This document shows positions 1-9,783 of a stretch of 64,000 nt of DNA, piece after piece. A program made the translations under genes and the position numbers. This stretch comes from Leptospira fletcheri (GTDB lineage Bacteria; Spirochaetota; Leptospiria; Leptospirales; Leptospiraceae), in contig NZ_RQET01000004.1 in NCBI RefSeq assembly GCF_004769195.1, forward strand, positions 1,116,001-1,180,000, in the 5' to 3' direction. The notes beneath the pieces were generated by a model. The model had not been told where the DNA came from. It saw only the letters and a list, made by a program, of their open reading frames with translations, and searched no databases. Every line of letters begins with the position of its first letter. Positions within the stretch are counted from its first letter, which is position 1.

Positions 1-5
1 GTTCC

Positions 6-380
6 ATGAAAGTAATTAACAGTTTTATTATTCTTACGGTCTTATGTTTTTTCCATCTTTACGGATGTATACAAGGAACGAGCATTTTGGGACCCTCGGT
101 CACTTCAAGCGACGCAGCACTGAAAGTCGATATGGCAGTTTTCGTCGGGCTAGCTGCGAATCCGAATGCTTCTAACTTGCAGTCTTCTTCGTTTAGCGTC
201 TTAACCGTGATACAGCAAACGTTGGGAGTGAATCCTAGGGATTTGAAGACGAAGTTCGAGAGCAAATCCGTGGATGATTGCACCAACAATCTTATGCTTT
301 ATGCCGCTACGACAACCACTAATTTAAACGGTTTAGTCATCGTAGCGGGAAGCTGTAAATTAAAAAAGGAACCGATCTGA
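6..380 (+). CDS. small predicted lipoprotein
   Basis: A 124-residue protein. The N terminus is a short basic start followed by a hydrophobic core ending in LYGC at about residue 21, a plausible spirochaete lipobox, so it is probably an exported lipoprotein. The rest is Ser/Thr/Ala-rich with a CTNN segment and a second cysteine near the C terminus, perhaps a disulfide in the periplasm or at the surface. It resembles the short Leptospira lipoprotein family TIGR04452 in size and in the GPSVTSSDA stretch, but that is recalled, not searched. It faces the next gene tail to tail. Function unknown. Confidence 0.7.
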   Translation: MKVINSFIILTVLCFFHLYGCIQGTSILGPSVTSSDAALKVDMAVFVGLAANPNASNLQSSSFSVLTVIQQTLGVNPRDLKTKFESKSVDDCTNNLMLYAATTTTNLNGLVIVAGSCKLKKEPI

Positions 381-391
381 GGTCGGCTTCG

Positions 392-1267
392 CTAAACCTT
401 TTTCTCCCTGTAGACTTTGCAGATCGGATTCAGTTCGCAAGTCTCGCATAGTTTCTTTTCGTAACGCATTCTGCATTTTTTAAGGATGCCTAACCGGGAA
501 AGGGGGAAATCCATACGCAAAGGATCTTCGGGAAACATCCGGCGAAAAAAATCCGTGATTTCCTTTGCTTTCTTCAGATCCGGGGTCTTTCTCGAACTTG
601 CGTTTAAGATTTCCCCCAAACGATTGATATGAGTATCTAAGGGAAACAGTAGTTCGGAAGGTTTGATCTCTTTGTAAAGCCCTAGGTCGGGGGATTCCTT
701 GCGTACCATCCAGCGCAGGAACATGCAATATCTTTTGTATGCGGAATTTTCGCCGCCGCTTCCTACGAGAAAATTCAATCCGTAGCTGAAACGTTTCTTG
801 GATAAGGAGGATAAAGTATTCCGTAATCTCGTTTGAAATCCTCCTATCCTTTTTTCCAATCCTCCCGCGCCTTCTTCCAAAGGTTTGAACCAGGGTTCTA
901 GAAAATCGAAACCTTGGCTGCGGGTTTCTCCATAAGCTTTTCGCAATGCTTCCAAAAATAATAGCGTGTCCTCTTCCGTCTGGAATCGATAAGGACCTAA
1001 TTTTCCTTTCCAACCCTTTGTTCCTTCCGAAAGAAGAAACGCTTTCGGATTTTTTCCCATAGGGGATAGGAGGCGGGAAAGAAAACCTCGGATGGAGGCG
1101 ACGTTTCCGTAGGCAAAAAGAGAGGACAACAATCCTACGAATTCTCTATCCTCGTCGGAAGTATAGAGGTAACAAAGAAACAAAGGGTCCGAATCCAGAA
1201 ATTCGGGACGATTGTACATTTCGTACAGCTTTTGGAATTTTTTTCGTATGCGATCCTCTTCCCGCAT
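392..1267 (-). CDS. DUF2400 / TIGR02757 family protein
   Basis: A 291-residue cytoplasmic protein matching the DUF2400 (TIGR02757) family in length and pattern, with an N-terminal YMYNRP-type start and a GLLSSLFAYGN segment. The C terminus carries four cysteines (KKCRMRYEKKLCETCELNPIC) like the iron-sulfur cluster loop of HhH-GPD DNA glycosylases, so a role in nucleic acid handling is possible. No biochemical function is established that I know of. It starts 3 nt after the stop of mvaB, so the two are probably cotranscribed. Confidence 0.8.
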   Translation of the reverse strand: MREEDRIRKKFQKLYEMYNRPEFLDSDPLFLCYLYTSDEDREFVGLLSSLFAYGNVASIRGFLSRLLSPMGKNPKAFLLSEGTKGWKGKLGPYRFQTEEDTLLFLEALRKAYGETRSQGFDFLEPWFKPLEEGAGGLEKRIGGFQTRLRNTLSSLSKKRFSYGLNFLVGSGGENSAYKRYCMFLRWMVRKESPDLGLYKEIKPSELLFPLDTHINRLGEILNASSRKTPDLKKAKEITDFFRRMFPEDPLRMDFPLSRLGILKKCRMRYEKKLCETCELNPICKVYREKKV

Positions 1268-1270
1268 AAA

Positions 1271-2167
1271 TCAGGAGGAGGCCTTTGCTCGCAAAGCTAT
1301 ATAGGTACGCGAAGCCAACTTTCTGCCTAGAGCTGCTTCCATAAACGAAGAGGCTTCGATCAGTTTGGGTAGATCGATTCCTGTTCGGATTCCGGATTTT
1401 TGAAAGAAATAGAGAAGATCCTCCGTGGCCAGATTTCCGGAGGCTCCTTTTGCATACGGGCAACCTCCCAATCCTCCTGCGGAGGAATCAAAGGAACGGA
1501 TCCCCATTTCGTAGGATTTTTCGACATTCGCAATCGCCATTCCATACGTATCGTGGAAATGCCCAGCTAATTTTTGGGAAGGAATTTCCTTTAGAAGTTC
1601 TGCAAGTAGTTTTTCTACTTCCGTCGGAACGGCGGTCCCGATGGTTTCTCCCAAAGAAATCTCATAGGCTCCTTGGTCCAAAAGAATCTTAGCGATTTCG
1701 CGGACTTTTTCTGGAGAGATCTTTCCTTCATATGGACAATCGATTACGGTCGAAACATAACCCCTGACTCGAATTCCGTCCTGATGCGCCTCTCGGAAAA
1801 TTTCCCGAAAACCTTCGATCGATTCGGAGATGGTACGGTTGATGTTCCGTTTGGTAAAACTTTCCGACGCTGCGGTGAATACGGCGACTTCCCGGAAGCC
1901 CGCTTCCTTCGCCGCTTGGTATCCTTTCAAATTCGGAGTCAAGGCGCTGAAATTCGTGCCTTCTTTCCAATTTAAGGATGTAGAGAGTTCTTTGGCGTCA
2001 GATAGTTGGGGGATCGCCTCTTTTTTTACGAAAGAAGTGGCTTCTATATTCGAAATTCCGGCCGATTGCAATTTGCGGATGAACGTGAGTTTGTCTTCGG
2101 TCGAGATCTCTTTGGACTCGTTCTGTAGTCCGTCCCTAGGACCCACTTCCGTGATTTTGAGAGACAT
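1271..2167 (-). CDS. mvaB: hydroxymethylglutaryl-CoA lyase
   Basis: Cleaves HMG-CoA to acetoacetate and acetyl-CoA, the last step of leucine breakdown. A 298-residue TIM-barrel protein. The start was set at the ATG giving MSLKITEVGPRDGLQNE; GPRDGLQ carries the catalytic arginine and aspartate. HFHDTYG supplies metal-binding histidines, and the signature GLGGCPYAKGASGNLATED contains the active-site cysteine. Longer in-frame starts would extend into the opposite-strand ABC gene. It is divergent from the ABC ATPase across 53 bp and is followed by the DUF2400 gene. No other leucine-degradation gene is nearby. Confidence 0.93.
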   Translation of the reverse strand: MSLKITEVGPRDGLQNESKEISTEDKLTFIRKLQSAGISNIEATSFVKKEAIPQLSDAKELSTSLNWKEGTNFSALTPNLKGYQAAKEAGFREVAVFTAASESFTKRNINRTISESIEGFREIFREAHQDGIRVRGYVSTVIDCPYEGKISPEKVREIAKILLDQGAYEISLGETIGTAVPTEVEKLLAELLKEIPSQKLAGHFHDTYGMAIANVEKSYEMGIRSFDSSAGGLGGCPYAKGASGNLATEDLLYFFQKSGIRTGIDLPKLIEASSFMEAALGRKLASRTYIALRAKASS

Positions 2168-2220
2168 TGCTTCAGGGGATTGGTTGTAAGAATTTCGGGC
2201 AAGCATTAAACCGGTATTCG

Positions 2221-2988
2221 ATGGAAGCGCCCGATTCGTTTTCCGAAACCGCACTCGAGGCATTCGGACTCTCGATCAAAACTACGGAAAAAACCCTTGT
2301 GAAGGATGTGTTCCTGAAAATTCCGAAGGGAGAGTTTTACGCGTTGCTCGGGAGATCCGGCTCGGGAAAATCCACGTTCCTAAAAGGAATTCTCGGACTT
2401 CCTTTTCCTTCCTCTTGGAAGTTAGACGGCACGATCCTGTTTTTCGGTAGGCCGAAATCGACTTTTCCTCCCAGAGATATCCAGCCGGTTTTTCAAGATC
2501 CCGTCTTAAGTTTTAATCCGACCTGGACTTTGGAAAAAAGCCTTTCGGAACCCTTACGGATTTTTCAGGAAGCAAAAACCTATGAAGCTTCGGTTCGACA
2601 TTGGTTGCCCATATTGGGTCTGGAGGAAAAGGATAGAGACAGGCTCCCTTCTTTTTTTTCCGGCGGAGAACTCCAAAGATTCGCTTTGCTCCGGGCATTG
2701 CTCTGTAGACCGAAGATTCTGCTTTTGGACGAAGCGACCTCGGCCCTGGATCCCATTCTGAATTCGGAGATTTTGTCGGCGTTGTCCGAATTGCGCGGGA
2801 AAGAAGGAGTTACGATCCTCTGGGTCACGCATAATATAAAATCCGCTTTTAAATATTGTTCCAGAATCGGAGTGATGGAAAAAGGAAGAATCGTAGAGGA
2901 AGGAACTCCCTCCGAGCTGCGTCGTCGTCCCCGGGAAGAGGAGACGCGACTGTTCGTAGCGTCTCTTCCCGGAGAAGGTCGAAAATAG
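2221..2988 (+). CDS. ABC transporter ATP-binding protein, peptide/nickel-type
   Basis: A 255-residue ATPase subunit. Walker A is GRSGSGKST, the Q-loop lies in QPVFQDPVLSFNPTW, the signature is FSGGELQRFALLRAL, Walker B is ILLLDEATSALDP, and the switch histidine is in WVTHN. The Q-loop wording and overall form resemble the DppF/OppF/NikE group that energises peptide or nickel import. No permease or binding protein lies beside it, so its partners must be elsewhere, or it serves another complex. The ATG at 2221 was chosen over a TTG that would overlap the mvaB start. Confidence 0.88.
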   Translation: MEAPDSFSETALEAFGLSIKTTEKTLVKDVFLKIPKGEFYALLGRSGSGKSTFLKGILGLPFPSSWKLDGTILFFGRPKSTFPPRDIQPVFQDPVLSFNPTWTLEKSLSEPLRIFQEAKTYEASVRHWLPILGLEEKDRDRLPSFFSGGELQRFALLRALLCRPKILLLDEATSALDPILNSEILSALSELRGKEGVTILWVTHNIKSAFKYCSRIGVMEKGRIVEEGTPSELRRRPREEETRLFVASLPGEGRK

Positions 2989-2990
2989 TT

Positions 2991-3614
2991 TCAGAAATCT
3001 ATGTGCTGTAGATTTTTTCTGTCCTTTTTGTCTTTGTACAATGCGAGCAGAATATCGATACGATAGATCGAAGATCGCAAACTAGTTTCAAGCAGTCGTA
3101 ACGCGCGGATCTGATTTTCGAGAGACATTTCGTTCAGCAAAGTTCTTTCCGATTTTTCGAAAACTTCGTGAGTTACTTCGCTCTGTTTGAGGTCGCTCGG
3201 TTTAAAAATAATCTTTTTGTTCTCGAACATGACCTCGTAATAGATCCGTTTACTTTCGGAGGCCAAGGTGATGTCTTTCACCTTTCCCCCTTCGAACTGG
3301 AACATGATGTACTTGAGCAAGTTGCTCTCGTAACCGTCCTCCACTTGAAAGGGAATGTCCTCCGTGACGATGGTTTGGCGTTTCTCATATTCCGGTTTCA
3401 GAACGACGAGAATCTCGTGCTTGCGTTCCAAATCCTTCAGTCTTTCTCCGATAGTCGCTTCGAGACTACCGATGATTTTTCGTAAAGATTTGGTGTATTC
3501 GCTGCTTTCGTCCTGGAATACGTCCGACTGGCTGACCTTTTGTTTTTCTTGGGCCAAGAGCGGAGTTAGAAATAAGAGGGCCGCCAATGCGAAAAGCCTG
3601 GTTTGGTTTTTCAT
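2991..3614 (-). CDS. exported protein of unknown function
   Basis: A 207-residue protein with a clear signal peptide (MKNQTRLFALAALLFLTPLLAQ). The mature part is rich in charged residues with heptad-like stretches (residues about 40-75 and 150-185), suggesting short coiled coils in the periplasm. The start was placed at the second methionine because GGAGG lies five bases upstream of it. No family is recognised. It is followed tail to tail by the ABC ATPase gene and shares its strand with the TPR gene upstream, 65 bp away. Confidence 0.72.
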   Translation of the reverse strand: MKNQTRLFALAALLFLTPLLAQEKQKVSQSDVFQDESSEYTKSLRKIIGSLEATIGERLKDLERKHEILVVLKPEYEKRQTIVTEDIPFQVEDGYESNLLKYIMFQFEGGKVKDITLASESKRIYYEVMFENKKIIFKPSDLKQSEVTHEVFEKSERTLLNEMSLENQIRALRLLETSLRSSIYRIDILLALYKDKKDRKNLQHIDF

Positions 3615-3679
3615 CGGTTCCTCCGGCTTCAAGAATGCTCTATTTCCTTGCGAATGCCAAGCCTTTTTCGGGTCGGAGT

Positions 3680-4720
3680 TTATTGTTCCTTTTCCGATTC
3701 CTCGTCCAACGCTTTGATTTCCGCGAAGCGTTTGGCGAGATCTCTCCTTCTCTCTATGATTTTGAGCGAAAATTCGGTAAAGAACGGATCGTTGGGGTAT
3801 TTCAGTAATTCCTCGTATTCCTTCGCGGCCGTGACATAATCGCCTATGCGGCCGGCAGTCTCCGCGAAATAAAAATGGAATTTCTTGTTATACGAGCGCT
3901 TGTTTCCTTGTTCGTCGTGGAGGTCGGTGTTCCTGAAAATTTTGTACGCGTAGTAATCTCTTCCACCCAAGATCTCCAATCGGGCTAGGCCTAGCTTTGC
4001 GTCCGGACTGTTCTCGTCTATTTTGAGCGCCCTTTGGATGTAGATTTTCGCACGATTCTTGAGATCCGTTTTTATGTAATGTTCCGCGAGAAGGATCAGA
4101 GCTTCCGTATGGAATTGGTTCCGTTCCACGGCTTTTTTATAGGAAATCACCGCCGGAATAGGTTCGTTTAATAATTCGTAAAGTACTCCGGCATGAAGGT
4201 AGGTCCTATAATATTGCGGGACTTCCGCGAACGCGTATTCGAATTGCAGGACGGCCTTTTGGTAGTTTTTTTCCAGATGGTAGGCTCTGCCCAAATTATA
4301 ACGGAAGGCGAAAAACGAAGGGTCGAATCGGACTCCGGACTCCAACATGCGAACGGCGAGTTTTCTTTTTTCAGGATCCGCGGTTTGCAGGATACGGACC
4401 GCTTCGTTATTGAATAGTCCGCAGTTTTCGATCCTTTGTCCGTCGAATTCGAAGGATCCTTTGGAACCGGGAGGATCTCCTTTCCAATTTCTTCCGGCTG
4501 CAAGGATAAAGTCCTGGTCCGTACGGAGAAGGCTTCCGTCCTCGTAGAATTCCGGATCCAGGAGATCGTTTTCTCCCCAGAGAATTCCGGCGTATTCCTT
4601 GCCGCCGATTTTAAATTGGGCCGAAAGTCCGACGGTCGCGCAAAGGGCAAAGGCGGTGCAAGACCATAAGCCGAAATTTATGCCTTGTAAAATCGCTTTT
4701 CGGACCCAAATTGTCCCCAT
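3680..4720 (-). CDS. exported TPR-repeat protein
   Basis: A 346-residue protein with a hydrophobic N-terminal segment (about residues 12-33, ending ATVGLSAQ) that looks like a signal peptide. From about residue 110 it has tetratricopeptide-type helices, e.g. [26 protein letters not shown] and the next units with [14 protein letters not shown] and [13 protein letters not shown] periplasmic scaffold or assembly role is likely; the partner is unknown. The ATG start at 4720 overlaps the probable start of ccmA on the other strand, so the two genes share a tightly packed divergent 5' region. Confidence 0.78.
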   Translation of the reverse strand: MGTIWVRKAILQGINFGLWSCTAFALCATVGLSAQFKIGGKEYAGILWGENDLLDPEFYEDGSLLRTDQDFILAAGRNWKGDPPGSKGSFEFDGQRIENCGLFNNEAVRILQTADPEKRKLAVRMLESGVRFDPSFFAFRYNLGRAYHLEKNYQKAVLQFEYAFAEVPQYYRTYLHAGVLYELLNEPIPAVISYKKAVERNQFHTEALILLAEHYIKTDLKNRAKIYIQRALKIDENSPDAKLGLARLEILGGRDYYAYKIFRNTDLHDEQGNKRSYNKKFHFYFAETAGRIGDYVTAAKEYEELLKYPNDPFFTEFSLKIIERRRDLAKRFAEIKALDEESEKEQ

Positions 4721-5343
4721 TGGCTGCTTCACAAACACCCGTTCCCGTTCTGGAATGTTCGGGCCTTTTTTATACTATCGGACGAAAGTCCGTACTCAAG
4801 AACGTTTCCTTTTCCGTTTTTCCCGGAGAGGCGTTGCTTGTACGGGGGAGGAACGGAGCGGGAAAAACGACTCTTTTGAAGTCGGTCCTGCATCACGGGA
4901 AGTTTTCGGCAGAATTTCGATTTCGTAAGGGGCCGAAGCCCAAAATCTCCTATTTGGGTCACGAACTGGGTCTGTATACGACCTTGAGTTTAGAGGAGAA
5001 TTTGGAATACTTTCGGGGAATTTCAGGTACGTTTCGGGATCCGATCTGGATCGAGACCTGGCTGAAACATTTTCGCCTTTGGACTCGGAGAATGGATCCG
5101 GTTTCCTCCTTTTCTAGGGGGATGAAGCAGAAAGCCGCTTTGGTCCGCGCCCTAGCTCCGATTTCCGACCTGTATTTGTTGGACGAACCTTTGACAGCTT
5201 TGGATGGGGAAGGCGCTGCGGCAGCCGTTTCCCTTTTGGAGAGCGTTTGCAGCGAATCCGCGATGATGCTCGTGACTCACGACCCGAATTTCGCTTTGAA
5301 AGTCAAAACGAGGGTTCTGGATTTGGGGGAAAATTCCCGTTGA
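4711..5343 (+). CDS. ccmA: haem exporter ATP-binding subunit CcmA
   Basis: ATPase of the CcmABC complex that loads haem onto CcmE for cytochrome c maturation. About 210 residues, typical for CcmA. It has Walker [12 protein letters not shown], signature [17 protein letters not shown], Walker [13 protein letters not shown] and a switch histidine in LVTHDPN. No ATG is available at the 5' end; TTG codons at 4711 or 4720 are the only plausible starts and both overlap the start of the opposite-strand TPR gene. The order ccmA-ccmB-ccmC supports the call over a generic ABC ATPase. Confidence 0.87.
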   Translation: MSPLAASQTPVPVLECSGLFYTIGRKSVLKNVSFSVFPGEALLVRGRNGAGKTTLLKSVLHHGKFSAEFRFRKGPKPKISYLGHELGLYTTLSLEENLEYFRGISGTFRDPIWIETWLKHFRLWTRRMDPVSSFSRGMKQKAALVRALAPISDLYLLDEPLTALDGEGAAAAVSLLESVCSESAMMLVTHDPNFALKVKTRVLDLGENSR

Positions 5344-6011
5344 AATCCTTTCTCTCTTTGCTGAAAAAAGAACTTCGTTTAATGGGAAGGGCGAGTAACG
5401 GAATCCTTTCCTTAGTGGTTCTGGTTTCCGCCATGGTCTTTCTATTTCACTTCGCGCTGGAAAGGAACGGAAAAATGGACCGTGTCACTCTGATCGGATT
5501 GAAATGGGCTGTTTTATTCGTGGCTTCCTTCGTTCTCATCGGGCAATTCACTTGGGAGGAAAGGGAAGCAGGAGGCGGTACCGCGAGTCGTCTTTTCTTG
5601 CCGGCGTGGGTCCTGTTCCTGTCCAAATCCTTTTTGGTGTTCTTAGCTCTCTCCGGGACAGGGATTTATCTTTTAGGTCTATTCGCACTCTTCTTTGCGG
5701 CGTTTCCCTGGGAAGTTGCGGAGTTCGGAAAGCAATTGGTCTTTTTTCTGCCTGGAATTCTTTCTCTTTCTTTTTTGGGAGTGGCTCTTTCCCACGTCAG
5801 CCTTTCCTCGCGTTTGAAGGAAATTCTATTGCCTCTTCTGCTTGTTCCTTTCTCGGTTCCGATCTTCCTGTACGGAATGGAGGCCGAAAGGAAACTCGTG
5901 TCCCAGTCCTTCTTTGCTCTGAAAGGATCCTTGGGTCTCTTGCTTGCGTTCTCGGTTTTTTATGCGTCCCTCGGCGCTCTGCTCGTAGAAATGACGTCCG
6001 ACGACGAGTAA
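5340..6011 (+). CDS. ccmB: haem exporter permease CcmB
   Basis: Membrane subunit of the CcmABC haem complex. A 223-residue protein with about six hydrophobic segments, starting with LSLLKKELRLMGR as in CcmB, then WEEREAGGGTASRLFLPAW, which fits the cytoplasmic loop of the family. The start is TTG at 5340, overlapping the TGA stop of ccmA (TTGA), so translation is probably coupled. An upstream start would extend far into ccmA in another frame and add a non-membrane tail. Confidence 0.87.
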   Translation: MKSFLSLLKKELRLMGRASNGILSLVVLVSAMVFLFHFALERNGKMDRVTLIGLKWAVLFVASFVLIGQFTWEEREAGGGTASRLFLPAWVLFLSKSFLVFLALSGTGIYLLGLFALFFAAFPWEVAEFGKQLVFFLPGILSLSFLGVALSHVSLSSRLKEILLPLLLVPFSVPIFLYGMEAERKLVSQSFFALKGSLGLLLAFSVFYASLGALLVEMTSDDE

Positions 6012-6055
6012 TTCTACTTGATTCCAAGGAAAGGCTCAAACAAGCTCCATAGCGT

Positions 6056-6748
6056 ATGCATGTTCGCCTTTCTCATCCTATTGGAGATTGGATTTTAGGT
6101 TCGGTTTTCGCGGTTTTTTTTCCTTTTTCGGTTTTGCTCGGCCTTTTTTATCCCGCGGTGATTCTGGACCAGGGAGTTTCGCATCGGATTTTTTATTTTC
6201 ACGTGCCTGTCGCCTGGGTTGCTCTTTACGGTCCTGTGATTTCCTCGGTTTGCGCCGTCATCTATCTTTGGAAGAAGGCTCCGATTTGGGACACTCTATC
6301 TCTTTCCGCGAATAAGATTTCCCTTTTGTTCGCCGCAGGAGTTCTTTTTTCCGGTCCGATCTGGGCTTACAGCGCTTGGGGCACTCCTTGGGATTTTACC
6401 GACGCCCGTTTGCAGTCCTTTTTCGTTCTGGTCTTGAGTCTGGTTGCGTATTTTCTATTGCGCGGCTTGGTTTTGGATCCCGGGAAAAAAAGGATTTTTT
6501 CCGCGTTCTTAAGTCTGATCTGCACTGCGAACGCCATTATGACTTGGGGGGCGATCCGTTGGGTGGAAAATCCCGGAAATCATCCGGAATCCGTTTTGGG
6601 AAAGGGGGGAATGGACCCGGACATGAAAAGCGCGTTTTGGGCAGGCGTTTTAGGGTATCATGTTCTTTTTCTCGTCTTGTACCGCCTGGTTTATAGATTG
6701 GATAAATCCTTGGCCGCGAGAGAAGATCTCGTTTTGGACGAGGATTGA
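6056..6748 (+). CDS. ccmC: haem handling protein CcmC
   Basis: Integral membrane protein that presents haem to CcmE on the periplasmic side. A 230-residue protein with six predicted membrane helices. The tryptophan-rich motif [12 protein letters not shown] corresponds to the WWD-domain signature of CcmC, and flanking histidines ([23 protein letters not shown]) match haem ligand positions. It lies 44 bp after ccmB. No ccmD, ccmE or ccmF follows; these must be elsewhere if the pathway is complete. Confidence 0.9.
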   Translation: MHVRLSHPIGDWILGSVFAVFFPFSVLLGLFYPAVILDQGVSHRIFYFHVPVAWVALYGPVISSVCAVIYLWKKAPIWDTLSLSANKISLLFAAGVLFSGPIWAYSAWGTPWDFTDARLQSFFVLVLSLVAYFLLRGLVLDPGKKRIFSAFLSLICTANAIMTWGAIRWVENPGNHPESVLGKGGMDPDMKSAFWAGVLGYHVLFLVLYRLVYRLDKSLAAREDLVLDED

Positions 6749-6838
6749 AAGGAAAGAGAGAAGGTTCTTTTTTATCGGACGAAGCGTAAATTTCCGAACT
6801 TCTTGAAAAACGATCTTTAGAAAAATAGTTTATCCAGT

Positions 6839-7990
6839 ATGGCAACGTTACCGAGCGGCGAAAGTATTTTGAAATATTCCGATTATTCGGTTCTGGCCGT
6901 CGACGACTCCGATATCAATCTGAAACTTCTGGTCCATACTTTGAAGCCTCTCGGTTTTCAGGTTTTGACCGCGATCAATACGGAAGAGGCCCGCGCCATC
7001 TTGGCTACGAATCATGTGGACGTGCTATTGCTGGACGTGAGTATGCCGGGCCAAGACGGATTTTCGTTCTGCAAAGAACTTCGGGAGATCGATCGGTTTA
7101 AACTTCTGCCGATCCTATTCATTACCGCCTACAATAGGGAAATCGGTTTCGACGAAGCCATTACCCACGGAGGCGACGATTTTCTGCATAAGCCTTTTCA
7201 ACCTCGGGAATTGGTGGCAAAGATTCGCGCATTTATTCGGATCAAGAATCTTCAAGACGAACTCATGCAGCAGAAGAAAAAGTATGAGAAAGAACTTGTG
7301 ATGGCTCGCAGAGTGCAGCAGGAGTTGGTGCCGGAAAAGTCCTTGGATTGGAATCACCTGCATGTGAGTTCCATCTTCCACCCTTTGATGCAGATCGGCG
7401 GGGATTTTATAGACGCTTGGGTGGAAGACGATAATCTTCATTTGTTCATCGCCGATTGTTCCGGGCATGGACCGTCCGCGGCATTGCTTTCGGCAATGGT
7501 AAAGATGCAGGTTTCTAATCTTAGCAAAATCACCGGTTTGAAGGAAAAGGTATCGAATCTAAGGGCCCAATTGGAAAAGATCCTGCCTGAAGATTTTTCC
7601 ATCACGTTCTTTTACGGAATTTTAAATAAGAATCGAACACTGGAATATGCAAACGGAGGACATCCTCCTCCCTTGTTGTACCGTAGCGGCTCGGTGGAAG
7701 AATTGTCCGGCATGGGACCGCTGATCATTCCTCTGGACTTGGGCACGGAAGACGAGTTTCGGACGATACCTTTCGAACCGGGTTCTTCTTTGCTGTTTTA
7801 TACGGATGGCGCTACCGAGATCACGGATGAAAATTATAATATTCTGGGAGAAGAGAATCTTAAAAGGATTTTTAGAGAGGCCGTGGAATCCGATCAAGAT
7901 ATTCTGAATTTCTGTCTGGATAAAATTCTGATGCATTCCAACCGATTGACTCACGACGACGATATCGCCTTGATGGTGGTGAAAGGATGA
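6839..7990 (+). CDS. response regulator with PP2C-type (RsbU/SpoIIE) phosphatase output
   Basis: A 383-residue signalling protein. Residues about 15-135 form a receiver domain: the acidic pair in AVDDSD, the phospho-acceptor Asp in [12 protein letters not shown], and Lys in DFLHKPF. A coiled linker (about 140-165) leads to a SpoIIE-type phosphatase domain with [27 protein letters not shown] and [10 protein letters not shown], the metal-binding aspartates of this family. Such proteins usually dephosphorylate an anti-sigma-factor antagonist. No antagonist or anti-sigma gene is adjacent. Its last 4 nt overlap the start of purC, an unusual coupling to purine genes. Confidence 0.92.
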   Translation: MATLPSGESILKYSDYSVLAVDDSDINLKLLVHTLKPLGFQVLTAINTEEARAILATNHVDVLLLDVSMPGQDGFSFCKELREIDRFKLLPILFITAYNREIGFDEAITHGGDDFLHKPFQPRELVAKIRAFIRIKNLQDELMQQKKKYEKELVMARRVQQELVPEKSLDWNHLHVSSIFHPLMQIGGDFIDAWVEDDNLHLFIADCSGHGPSAALLSAMVKMQVSNLSKITGLKEKVSNLRAQLEKILPEDFSITFFYGILNKNRTLEYANGGHPPPLLYRSGSVEELSGMGPLIIPLDLGTEDEFRTIPFEPGSSLLFYTDGATEITDENYNILGEENLKRIFREAVESDQDILNFCLDKILMHSNRLTHDDDIALMVVKG

Positions 7991-8856
7991 TGACTCTTCC
8001 GAAGCCGAATTATACGGGAAAAGTCCGGGACGTTTTCGATCTAGGAAACGAATTAATCTTGGTATCTACGGACAGAGTTTCCGCTTTCGATGTGGTATTC
8101 CGGCAGACAGTTCCGGACAAAGGAAAGATTCTAAACCGCATCTCGGCCGAATGGTTTCGAACCTTCCGGGATATACCGAATCATGTGATCTCTACGGATA
8201 TTTCCTCCTTTCCCGAACCGTTCCGGAATCGTCCGGAATTGGATGGGAGATCGATTCTGGTAAAAAAATGTCGGCGAATCGATTTCGAATGTGTGGTCCG
8301 AGGTTATTTGTCCGGATCCGGTTGGAAGGAATACAAAGAAAACGGAACTCTCGCGTTCAAAAAACTTCCTTCCGGCATGTCCGAATCCGAAAAGCTGCCC
8401 GAACCGGTTTTTACTCCCGCGATCAAAAACGATTCCGGACACGATGAAAACGTCTCCGAAAAGCGTATGGAAGAAGAACTAGGAACGGATCTCTTTCGGA
8501 TTCTAAAGGAAAAATCGATTTCCATTTATAGCCGAGCGGCCGAATTGGTAGGGAAGGCGGGCATTCTTCTCTGCGACACTAAATTCGAGTTCGGGATTCT
8601 GGACGGTCAGGTCATTCTCATCGACGAAATTCTTACTCCGGATTCTTCCCGTTATTGGTCCGCAGAGACGTACCGAAAAGGAACGACTCCTCCAAGTATG
8701 GATAAGCAGATTTTACGGAATTATTTGGAAAAGTCCGGCTGGAACAAACAGCCGCCAGCTCCCGATTTACCTGAAAATCTGATTTCGGAGCTCGCCGCAG
8801 CTTACCAGCAAATACAGGATCGGCTTTTGCAATGTTTATCGCAAGAATCAACGTAA
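7987..8856 (+). CDS. purC: phosphoribosylaminoimidazole-succinocarboxamide synthase
   Basis: SAICAR synthase, joining aspartate to CAIR in purine synthesis. At 289 residues it is the longer, yeast Ade1-like form rather than the ~240-residue Bacillus type. The start [11 protein letters not shown] is the nucleotide-binding hairpin, [10 protein letters not shown] is conserved, [12 protein letters not shown] is the Ade1-type signature, and [14 protein letters not shown] with DENVS forms the substrate region. It overlaps the phosphatase gene by 4 nt and purS by 25 nt, so purC-purS-purQ is one operon. Confidence 0.95.
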   Translation: MMTLPKPNYTGKVRDVFDLGNELILVSTDRVSAFDVVFRQTVPDKGKILNRISAEWFRTFRDIPNHVISTDISSFPEPFRNRPELDGRSILVKKCRRIDFECVVRGYLSGSGWKEYKENGTLAFKKLPSGMSESEKLPEPVFTPAIKNDSGHDENVSEKRMEEELGTDLFRILKEKSISIYSRAAELVGKAGILLCDTKFEFGILDGQVILIDEILTPDSSRYWSAETYRKGTTPPSMDKQILRNYLEKSGWNKQPPAPDLPENLISELAAAYQQIQDRLLQCLSQEST

Positions 8857-9080
8857 CTTTAAAGGAATCCGTTCTGGATCCTCAGGGTAGTACCGTACAG
8901 GGAACTCTTCACGAATTAGGAGAATCTTCGGTGCAAGATGTTCGGGTGGGAAAATATATAGAAGTAAAATTGGATTCTCCCGATATCGCTTCCGCACAGA
9001 AAATCGTGGATCGCATTTGCGAAAAACTATTGGTAAATCACGTGATAGAGACGTATCGCTCGGAGATCATACCCGCATGA
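8832..9080 (+). CDS. purS: FGAM synthase subunit PurS
   Basis: Small 82-residue subunit of the three-part formylglycinamidine ribonucleotide synthase (PurL-PurQ-PurS); it bridges glutaminase and synthase. Sequence pattern is typical: [18 protein letters not shown] at the N terminus, then [13 protein letters not shown] and a final helix [13 protein letters not shown]. It overlaps purC by 25 nt in another frame and purQ by 4 nt. PurL is not in this window. Confidence 0.93.
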   Translation: MFIARINVTLKESVLDPQGSTVQGTLHELGESSVQDVRVGKYIEVKLDSPDIASAQKIVDRICEKLLVNHVIETYRSEIIPA

Positions 9081-9736
9081 GAGTTGCGGTAGTAACGTTT
9101 CCCGGCTCCAACTGCGATAACGACATCGTCTCCGTATTAAAAAATTTTTATTCCGCTCAAGTCGATAAGATCTGGCATAAAGATCAATTTTCCGTAAAAT
9201 ACGATTTAGTGATTCTGCCGGGCGGGTTTTCTTACGGAGATTACCTTCGGTCTGGGGCAATGGCGGCCTTTTCACCCGTGATGCAATCCGTAAAAGAGCA
9301 TGTGGGTCGCGGCGGAAAACTTTTCGGAATCTGTAACGGCTTTCAGATTCTTGCCGAGGCGGGCTACCTTCCGGGCGCTTTGATCCGGAATCGAAACCTA
9401 AAATACGTCTGTAGGACGGTCGGTCTAAAAAAGGGCTCCGATTCGAATCGGATCAGCGGAAAATTGCCTGACGATCGGATATTGAGAGTTCCGGTTGCCC
9501 ACGGAGACGGTTGCTATTTCGCATCCTCCGAGGTTCGGAAACAATTAAAGGAAGAGGGAAGGATTCTCTTTTTGTACTCGGGCGGAAATCCGAACGGAAG
9601 TTTGGACGACATCGCCGGAATTTGTTCCTCCGATTTTAAGGTGACTGGAATGATGCCTCACCCGGAGCGAGCGATGAACGAGGTTACCGGCGAAATGGAC
9701 GGAAAGGTCGTACTAGATTTGATTTTGGGGATTTGA
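9077..9736 (+). CDS. purQ: FGAM synthase glutaminase subunit PurQ
   Basis: Class I glutamine amidotransferase of purine synthesis, supplying ammonia to PurL. A 219-residue protein starting [16 protein letters not shown], which places the ATG at 9077 on the purS stop (ATGA). The triad is visible: the nucleophile Cys in [10 protein letters not shown] and His/Glu in [25 protein letters not shown] is the family oxyanion region. It ends the purine operon and is followed by intergenic repeat copy 1. Confidence 0.95.
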   Translation: MRVAVVTFPGSNCDNDIVSVLKNFYSAQVDKIWHKDQFSVKYDLVILPGGFSYGDYLRSGAMAAFSPVMQSVKEHVGRGGKLFGICNGFQILAEAGYLPGALIRNRNLKYVCRTVGLKKGSDSNRISGKLPDDRILRVPVAHGDGCYFASSEVRKQLKEEGRILFLYSGGNPNGSLDDIAGICSSDFKVTGMMPHPERAMNEVTGEMDGKVVLDLILGI

Positions 9737-9783
9737 GGATCGCTCCGGTTCGGCACGTTTGTGAGCGATTGCCGCTTTTTTTG

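Noticed and set aside
480..1013. A 177-codon frame inside the DUF2400 gene, same strand
   Set aside because: Arg/Ser-rich shadow of the real frame; the DUF2400 protein matches a known family.
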